Of a stretch of 44,814 nucleotides of DNA, positions 39,102 through 44,814 are shown piece by piece (position 1 is the stretch's first letter; the number at the start of each line of letters is the position of its first letter). Under the pieces are notes generated by a model. The model saw only the letters and a program-made list of their open reading frames with translations, did not search any database and was not told the origin of the DNA. Made by a program: the position numbers and the translations under genes. This DNA comes from an uncultured Eubacteriales bacterium (GTDB lineage: Bacteria; Bacillota; Clostridia; Oscillospirales; Acutalibacteraceae), in contig CAKRRH010000014.1 of the NCBI GenBank assembly GCA_934394855.1, positions 1 to 44,814 of the forward strand. Reading direction: 5' to 3'.

Positions 39102-42100
39102 TTACATAAAATATTTTACACCGGCTTCAAATATCTTCATATCCTTTGAGCCGGGAACATTTGAATAACAGTTATCGGTATAGCGGTCAACAAGCGCCAT
39201 TTTGCCGAGAACCGCACCGTTTGCCGAGGTGATTCCTTCGATTGCACAGGTTGAACCGCTCGGATTGAACGGCATTATGGCTGTCGGCTTGCCGTTTAGG
39301 TCAACATATTGCGAAGCGATTCGTCCGTTTGCGGAAAGCAGGGTCAAAGTTGCTTCGTCTGCGACAAATCTGCCGAATGTATTTGACACAGCCGAGGTAT
39401 ATACAGCGCCCGGTTCGCAATTTGCAAACCACGGTGATTTCACCGAGGTTACCCGTGTTTTGACAAGCCCCGACGCGCATTGCGCATTTATATTCGGTGC
39501 AAATGAAGCCGAATTTGCGTTTATGCCGAGAAGTCCGAGCTTTAGCAATGCTTTGAAACCGCTGCCGAGTCCAAGTACCAATCCGCCTTTGATCATGAAT
39601 GTTTGCAGCGATTGATTTACTCTTGTGTCGGACAAGGCGAATACAGGCAAATTGACGCTTGAGAGCGTTTCGTCGCAGTTTGGAATGCACAAAATCTGCG
39701 CTTTTTCGATGATCGAAGCAAGCGTTTCCTTTGATTCGTTAATGTGCTTGTAGTCGAACGCATATCGAATTACATCAGCGCCTGCCGCTTCAAATGCATT
39801 TATTATGTCGCTTTCGCCGATCTCGCTTCCGAATGTCGGAATTACAACATGAGGTTTTAAGAACTTGTCGCCGTTATATACTTCAAATCTCGTTGGATAA
39901 ATCGGAATGTCCGCCATTACGATATTCTTTGAAAGCAGTCGCCAATAGGACTTTTCGTTTTGATTGCGATATGCCGCGAGTGCCTCTGCAATGGAGATTT
40001 TGGCATTATCAAAGATAAAGTGGTCATCCTTGACGGTCGTGCCGATTTTGACGGTATCCATGCCGGAAAATGCGCCGGGGTTTTTGGTTTCGACAATGAT
40101 CGACGCTGTTTTGTCGCCAAAAAGCGTATTATAATCGCTGTTTGTAAAATGAACGCCGATGTTGTTGCCAAAGCTCATCTTCGCAACCGTTGCCGCAACG
40201 CCGCCTGTTTTTACAACAGCCGCCGAAATTACCTTTGAGCTTTGCGAAAGATAATGGAACTGTCGATACATAATTTTTGCTTTATCAAAATCGGGCATTC
40301 CCGTTTTCGGTACTATCGGCATCGGAATCAGTAATACCGTTGAATCTTCGGTTTTAAATTCCGCCGAGATGATTTCATTTGTTTTAGCGCCCGCAACCGC
40401 AAAAGCCGTGAAAGCAAACGCCGACTTAAAATTGCCGATAGGCTCAATGCTCGGGGTGTTGCAAACACATGGCAGACCCATGCTCATTTGCGCTTCAAAT
40501 GCACCGAGCATTGCACCGACAGGCTCGCTCCATTTGATCGGGGCGGTTGCCGGGTCAAGAAAATGCTCGCTTGTTGCAAGTTTAATGTCAAGTGAGTTGC
40601 CGCCTGAGGCTACGATCTTTGAAATTGCCTCCATTGTCGAATATGCCGCACCGTGGAACGGACTGATTGAGGTAATTTTCGGGGTCGAACCATAGCTCAT
40701 TACCGTGACGGTGTTGGTCGTCTTGCCGTTTGACGGAATTTTGCATATGTGGGCCTCCTCCGGGGTGGACTGATATTTTCCGCCGAAGGGTACGCTCACC
40801 GCACGCGAACCGATTGACCAATCGAACGGATTGTCCGTTCTTGTCGGTTCGTTATAGCTGTTTTGAGCAAGGTTTTTGATAAATACTTCGTTAATCGGCT
40901 GTTTGCAAAATTCTTCCGAAAGGGGAGTGAACAGCTTTGAATTTGACGGAGTCGAGATGATAACGCTCGACTTTGCTTTTTCACTGTTATATTTAAGGAA
41001 TTTTCTTTCCAAAACCGCAATCTGTTCGCCTTTTGTAAAGAATCGGAATGACTGTTCGTTATCGGTTATTGCGACATTATGAGCCGACAAGCCGAATCTT
41101 CTTGCAAGGCTCATGAATTGCGGAGCATTTTCCTTGTCACACAGCACCAAAACTCCCTCATTCGGTCTTGAAATCGCCTTAGGTGCTTTGGTGATATCTG
41201 TTTTTATCACTCGGTCAATGTCGATTATTACGCCGTCGTCTATGATGTCAAGAAGTCCCGACACAAGTCCGTTTGCCATGTCGGTCATGCGTTTTATCAT
41301 TGTCGCCGCTTTCGGTTCACGAAGCAGGCTCAATACATTTTGCATGATCTCGGGGTCATTTTTCTGGATTATGTCATGGTGCGGCAGATCGTTTAAGCCG
41401 AGCTTGCCGCCGAGCATGATTACGGCGTCGTTTGCACCCGCAACGGGCTTTTGCATATTCGTTTTCGGGGCTGCCGCCGCGGACGCCGTAAATTTTACAT
41501 TCATTTTTTCGGCGTTTGCAACCACCGAATTATAGTCGCATACCGACACGCCGCAATGAGCCATGAATTTCGCATTTGCTTCGTTCATTTTCATTGTAGT
41601 CATGTCAAAATTGCCGTTTTTGATGTTCTCTGCGCCGATATTATTAATGCTTACCGCCTGATATGCTGCGGTTCTGTCGGTCAGATGATCCGACACAGCT
41701 TCGCCGAAATAGTCAAATCCTTTGTCGTTTGAGCAGTTCGAGCTTTTAAATGTCAGCGCCCATTGCTCATATACACCGTCGATGTCAACAGGAAGCGAAA
41801 TTTGAAGTTTTCCGTCGGGAAGTCGGTCAACATCGGTCGCTTGACCCCGTTGTTTTAGCGCCATCAGCCCGATTGACGCAATGTCGTTAAGTGTGATCGG
41901 CACTTTTCTGTCACCATATAATGCTCGGCGTGCGGTCAAATATTCATCGAGTGCGATTTCGACAGGCACATTGAGCGCCGAGTCTTTAATCTCGATTTTT
42001 TCAAGTCTTGTTTGCGGCTCACGCCTTGCTTTTGACCAACATGAATCTATTGCAAGCACTTCAAGCCACATCGGGTCACGACCCAGCGCACGAAAATAAT

Positions 42101-42686
42101 CTCTCAGCTTGCAAAAATCCTCCGAGGTCATTTTGATGTTGTTCTTTCGATGAAATTGATATACATCAATATCGTTCATCTTAATGAATCCGTCAATGAC
42201 ATATTTGTTTGCTTTGTTCTTTTTGACGCTGTTTATTCTTTCGGGTTCGACAACAGCCTCATAGCCCGCAGTCACAAGCGCATTTTTAACTGCTCTGAAT
42301 GCCGTTTCTTTAAGATTTGTTCCGACAGCATAAACCAGCGTCTTTTTAATGCCTTTTTCAACGGAGATGCCGCAAAGAGCAAAGCATTTTTTGATGTTTT
42401 CTTCGTCTTTGTCAAACTGATTTTTCGGTGCTTTTACTTCAAACCGTTTATATTCCGAGGTTATCGGCAAAAAATCCATGAATACATTTTCAACCGTTTC
42501 GTCGGATAAAATCCTGTGCTTGATTATCTCATAATATTCTGTGCCGACATTTTCGACGATATATTTTCGAAATACACGAATATCGGCTCTATCATCTAAT
42601 TTTGTTGCCTTAAAGAGATGATGAAGCAGCTTTCTCGACATCGAATCATATTCTTTTTTCTTTTCCACAAAAATCTGCAATACCAT
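39102..42686 (-). CDS. PurL-family protein with all active-site motifs lost (probable pseudoenzyme)
   Basis: The 1,194-residue protein aligns throughout with the single-chain clostridial/streptococcal FGAM synthase, from IFVEKK at the start to IFEAGVKYF at the end. Conserved parts include GGKYQSTP (635-642), SPFHGAAY (675-682) and FGNNIG (839-844). The catalytic parts are replaced. WSDHCRHTTF is WSKARREPQT (217-226). ETHNHPTEIEPFGG has neither His (316-329). GGATGSS and FGAGGV are gone. GGKDSMSG is CNTPSIEPIG (742-751). The glutaminase Cys, His and Glu are Gly1041, Asn1102 and Phe1104. The frame is intact, with GAGGAT 9 nt before the ATG and a good promoter. It heads an operon with apgM and an SDR gene. 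Function is unknown. Confidence 0.9.
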   Translation of the reverse strand: MVLQIFVEKKKEYDSMSRKLLHHLFKATKLDDRADIRVFRKYIVENVGTEYYEIIKHRILSDETVENVFMDFLPITSEYKRFEVKAPKNQFDKDEENIKKCFALCGISVEKGIKKTLVYAVGTNLKETAFRAVKNALVTAGYEAVVEPERINSVKKNKANKYVIDGFIKMNDIDVYQFHRKNNIKMTSEDFCKLRDYFRALGRDPMWLEVLAIDSCWSKARREPQTRLEKIEIKDSALNVPVEIALDEYLTARRALYGDRKVPITLNDIASIGLMALKQRGQATDVDRLPDGKLQISLPVDIDGVYEQWALTFKSSNCSNDKGFDYFGEAVSDHLTDRTAAYQAVSINNIGAENIKNGNFDMTTMKMNEANAKFMAHCGVSVCDYNSVVANAEKMNVKFTASAAAAPKTNMQKPVAGANDAVIMLGGKLGLNDLPHHDIIQKNDPEIMQNVLSLLREPKAATMIKRMTDMANGLVSGLLDIIDDGVIIDIDRVIKTDITKAPKAISRPNEGVLVLCDKENAPQFMSLARRFGLSAHNVAITDNEQSFRFFTKGEQIAVLERKFLKYNSEKAKSSVIISTPSNSKLFTPLSEEFCKQPINEVFIKNLAQNSYNEPTRTDNPFDWSIGSRAVSVPFGGKYQSTPEEAHICKIPSNGKTTNTVTVMSYGSTPKITSISPFHGAAYSTMEAISKIVASGGNSLDIKLATSEHFLDPATAPIKWSEPVGAMLGAFEAQMSMGLPCVCNTPSIEPIGNFKSAFAFTAFAVAGAKTNEIISAEFKTEDSTVLLIPMPIVPKTGMPDFDKAKIMYRQFHYLSQSSKVISAAVVKTGGVAATVAKMSFGNNIGVHFTNSDYNTLFGDKTASIIVETKNPGAFSGMDTVKIGTTVKDDHFIFDNAKISIAEALAAYRNQNEKSYWRLLSKNIVMADIPIYPTRFEVYNGDKFLKPHVVIPTFGSEIGESDIINAFEAAGADVIRYAFDYKHINESKETLASIIEKAQILCIPNCDETLSSVNLPVFALSDTRVNQSLQTFMIKGGLVLGLGSGFKALLKLGLLGINANSASFAPNINAQCASGLVKTRVTSVKSPWFANCEPGAVYTSAVSNTFGRFVADEATLTLLSANGRIASQYVDLNGKPTAIMPFNPSGSTCAIEGITSANGAVLGKMALVDRYTDNCYSNVPGSKDMKIFEAGVKYFM

Positions 42687-42998
42687 ATATTTAGATCCTC
42701 ACAAAAATGGAATATTTAACAAAAATGCGTATATTAAATCTAATTATAAATTTACTATTCTATCATATCACAACTCATATCATTTTTCAAAGAAAATATA
42801 CCTTAATTTTAAATATTTTCGTCATTATTTAAAAAAACGCTTTATTTATCGGTCAAGATGTAGTAAAATGTATATAATTTGGTGTTTTTGTAGGCATAAT
42901 TCAATTCTAATTTATAAAATGTTTACAAAAAACGAACGCTGATTTGGTATGATTATTATATCTTTTTGCGTTATTATTCAATTTTTGGAGGGATACCG
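42687..42998. other. Divergent intergenic region between the PurL-like and ABC genes
   Basis: The 312-base AT-rich gap contains the minus-strand promoter at 42762-42790. For the plus-strand ABC operon it holds a TATAAT (42873-42878) with only a weak -35, and a TTTACA at 42922. No guanine or other purine riboswitch, T-box or reading frame was recognised. Confidence 0.6.
42762..42790 (-). promoter_or_regulatory. Promoter of the PurL-like/apgM/SDR operon
   Basis: On the minus strand TTGAAA (42785-42790), 17 nt and TATGAT (42762-42767) lie about 75 nt before the start codon. Confidence 0.65.
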
Positions 42999-44072
42999 AT
43001 GATTGAGGTAAAACACCTCACTAAGGATTACGGCGGACATCTTGCCGTAAAAGACGCATCGTTTGTCGTAAACGATGATGAAATTCTCGGATTTTTGGGA
43101 CCGAACGGTGCCGGAAAATCCACTACAATGAACATTCTTACAGGATATTTGTCGGCAACATCCGGTCATGTTACGATCGGAGGATATGATATTTTGCAAA
43201 ATCCGAGCGAGGCTAAAAGAATGCTTGGCTATTTGCCCGAACAGCCGCCGCTTTATCTTGACATGACCGTTAAGGAATATTTGAGCTTTGTCTATGACCT
43301 CAAAAAGGTCAAATTGCCGAAAGGACCTCATATTGAGGAGATCTGCAAGCTCGTAAAAATCAAAGATGTTTACCACAGACAGATCAAATTTTTGTCAAAG
43401 GGTTATAAACAGCGTGTCGGAATCGCTCAGGCGCTTATCGGAAATCCGAGCGTGCTGATTTTGGACGAGCCGACAGTAGGTCTTGACCCGAAACAGATAA
43501 TTGAAATCCGCAACCTTATCAGAATGCTCGGCAAAACTCATACCGTAATTTTGAGTTCGCACATTTTGTCCGAGATTCAGGCGGTTTGCGACAGGGTAGT
43601 TGTAATCAATCACGGAAGAATCATTGCCGATGATACTCCCGACAACCTTTCACGCAATTTGTCCGACGACCACAGCCTTTCGGTCATAATCGAGGGCGAA
43701 CAGCAAAAAATCGAGAAGATGCTCAAATCCGTTTCGGGCGTAAAATCGATTACATATGTAAAACCGCATGATAATGCAAGCGAATTTGTGGTTGAACCGG
43801 TAGTCGGTTATGATATTCGTTCGGGAATTTTTGATAATTGCGTAAAATCGGGCTTTAAGCTTTTGCAAATCAAGTCAAACGAAATGTCGCTTGAGGATAT
43901 ATTCCTGCGACTGACCGACGAAACCTTTAACACAAATGAGATCGAGCGTTCGCTCAAGCTCAGGAAAAAGGCTGCTGAAATCGTAGATTCGGGCAATGTT
44001 GAAGAGATTACCGACAACGACGAGCTTGCAAGCGTCAAGGTGCTGAAAAAAGACAAGGAGGACGATGAATAA
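42999..44072 (+). CDS. ABC transporter ATP-binding protein (GldA-like)
   Basis: The 357-residue ATPase has Walker A GPNGAGKST (34-42), the signature LSKGYKQRVG (about 137-146), Walker B VLILDEPTVGLDP and an H-loop SSHI. A long C-terminal region (about 220-357) with a charged tail follows. It resembles ATPases of the GldA/NosF/YxlF type that work with ABC-2 permeases. The ATG at 42999 follows GGAGGG and gives the family start MIEVKHLTKDYG. The stop overlaps the next start (TAATG). Confidence 0.93.
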   Translation: MIEVKHLTKDYGGHLAVKDASFVVNDDEILGFLGPNGAGKSTTMNILTGYLSATSGHVTIGGYDILQNPSEAKRMLGYLPEQPPLYLDMTVKEYLSFVYDLKKVKLPKGPHIEEICKLVKIKDVYHRQIKFLSKGYKQRVGIAQALIGNPSVLILDEPTVGLDPKQIIEIRNLIRMLGKTHTVILSSHILSEIQAVCDRVVVINHGRIIADDTPDNLSRNLSDDHSLSVIIEGEQQKIEKMLKSVSGVKSITYVKPHDNASEFVVEPVVGYDIRSGIFDNCVKSGFKLLQIKSNEMSLEDIFLRLTDETFNTNEIERSLKLRKKAAEIVDSGNVEEITDNDELASVKVLKKDKEDDE

Positions 44073-44776
44073 TGAAAGCAATTTTGAAAAAAGAATTGAA
44101 GGCATATTTCACTTCTCCTTTGGGTTATGCAATTTTGATTATCCTCTTTTTCTTCGGCGGATTTGCATATTACACGGCGTTTTCAAACTGCAGCGCCGAC
44201 ATGACCTATGTTTTTAACTACATGATTACGATTGTGTTCTTTGTAATTCCGGTTATCACAATGCGCTCATTCAGTGAAGAAAAGCGTCAAAAAACCGATC
44301 AGCTTCTTTTGACAGCCCCTGTCAAAAACGGCTCGATTGTGTTCGGCAAGTTTTTGTCATGCTTGATTTTCTTTAATGTATTTATTGCGCTGATGATCGT
44401 CTATAACCTTATATTTTTCTTCTTCGGCGGTCAGCCCGATTTCATGATATTCTTAGGCAACATCATCGGAATCGAGCTTTTTGCGGGCTCGCTCATCGCA
44501 ATCGGCATTTTCATCAGCTCACTCACCGAAAGCCAGGTGGTGTCTGCCGTCAGCTCATTTGCCGTATCGTTTTTTCTGCTCATGCTGAATAATGTTTCGT
44601 CAACGACCAACAACACCGTGATTAAATCAATTTGTGACTGGGTTTCGTTCTCTGACAGATATTACAGCTTCACCGACGGCATTTTTAATATTGCAAATTT
44701 CGTATTTTTCTTTAGCGTAATCGCTGTTTTCCTGTTCTTGACCGCCCGTGTTATTGACAGAAAACGCTGGGCGTGA
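44072..44776 (+). CDS. ABC-2-type permease (GldF-like)
   Basis: The 234-residue protein has six predicted membrane helices and the N-terminal LKKELKAYFTSPLGYAI motif and later MRSFSEEKRQKTDQLLLTAP, characteristic of GldF-like permeases that act with a GldA-like ATPase. Its start overlaps the ATPase stop. The system's cargo in Firmicutes is unknown. Confidence 0.9.
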   Translation: MKAILKKELKAYFTSPLGYAILIILFFFGGFAYYTAFSNCSADMTYVFNYMITIVFFVIPVITMRSFSEEKRQKTDQLLLTAPVKNGSIVFGKFLSCLIFFNVFIALMIVYNLIFFFFGGQPDFMIFLGNIIGIELFAGSLIAIGIFISSLTESQVVSAVSSFAVSFFLLMLNNVSSTTNNTVIKSICDWVSFSDRYYSFTDGIFNIANFVFFFSVIAVFLFLTARVIDRKRWA

Positions 44777-44799
44777 TTTTTGGAAAGGAGTGACTTATT

Positions 44800-44814
44800 A
44801 TGAGTAAAATCGAA
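44800..44814 (+). CDS. Start of the next gene, cut by window end (possibly GldG-like)
   Basis: GAAAGGAG lies 9 nt before an ATG opening MSKIE, at the very end of the window. By order alone it may be the GldG-like membrane protein that usually follows the GldA and GldF genes. Only five codons are visible. Confidence 0.6.

Noticed and set aside
39102..42686. Annotation as functional FGAM synthase (purL)
   Set aside because: All active-site motifs of both the synthetase and glutaminase domains are replaced, so the biosynthetic name would mislead.
39102..42686. Decayed pseudogene of purL
   Set aside because: There is no stop or frameshift in 1,194 codons. Structural motifs are kept, and promoter, ribosome binding site and operon are intact.
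42687..42998. Purine riboswitch before the PurL-like gene
   Set aside because: None of the conserved loop or junction motifs of the guanine/adenine aptamer was found.

Overview
The window looks like chromosome from a low-GC, endospore-forming member of the Clostridia, probably Oscillospiraceae-like. The evidence is the spoIVB-spo0A pair, a sipL-type spore morphogenesis gene, a lysine-riboswitch-controlled asd-dapA-dapB operon, a single-chain clostridial-type PurL homologue, AGGAGG-type ribosome binding sites and many intrinsic terminators. No phage, transposase, CRISPR array or rRNA gene was seen. The lineage is an inference from gene content and protein style.

Layout. 1-1.6 kb: a tRNA-Cys, a broken second tRNA-Cys end, a small membrane protein gene and a tRNA-Gln, with three copies of a 210-250 bp palindromic element at tRNA 3' ends. 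1.7-7.3 kb: tgt and queA (queuosine tRNA modification, minus strand), then a lysine riboswitch leader and asd-dapA-dapB. 7.4-11.4 kb: sporulation genes spoIVB, spo0A and a sipL-like gene. 11.5-16.4 kb: an FMN reductase-like protein, tRNA-Thr, an XRE regulator, the DnaD-like and DnaI-like replication proteins, a DUF3048 lipoprotein and a MazF toxin. 16.5-22.6 kb: a D-Ala-D-Ala carboxypeptidase (minus strand), an altered metallophosphoesterase, and the SRP/ribosome operon ylxM-ffh-rpsP-khpA-rimM-trmD. 22.9-27.9 kb: HPr, a Wzz/CpsD-type polysaccharide regulation pair, a small lipoprotein, an HPr-kinase-like P-loop protein, an RlmL-like methyltransferase and a lipid kinase. 27.9-37.1 kb: an FAD oxidoreductase divergent from a PocR/AraC regulator, a TauE-type permease, a YtrB-like ABC ATPase with two large membrane proteins, a TtcA-like enzyme and a 48-residue protein. 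37.1-42.7 kb: a minus-strand operon of a PurL-family protein, phosphoglycerate mutase (apgM) and a short-chain dehydrogenase. 43.0-44.8 kb: the start of a Gld-like ABC transporter operon, cut by the window end.

The strongest unexpected signal is the 1,194-residue PurL-family protein at 39102-42686. It is colinear with the single-chain FGAM synthase over its whole length. However, the WSDHCRHTTF, THNHP, GGATGSS, FGAGG and GGKDSMSG motifs and the glutaminase Cys-His-Glu triad are all replaced, while structural motifs are kept. The reading frame is intact, with a good promoter and ribosome binding site and two co-directional downstream genes. It is best read as a maintained pseudoenzyme rather than the biosynthetic PurL. 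Other points of interest are the tRNA-linked repeat family, face-to-face promoters between queA and the lysine riboswitch, a sipL leader in which a terminator arm contains the ribosome binding site, a metallophosphoesterase with two altered metal-binding motifs, and an EE acidic pair in the Spo0A receiver.
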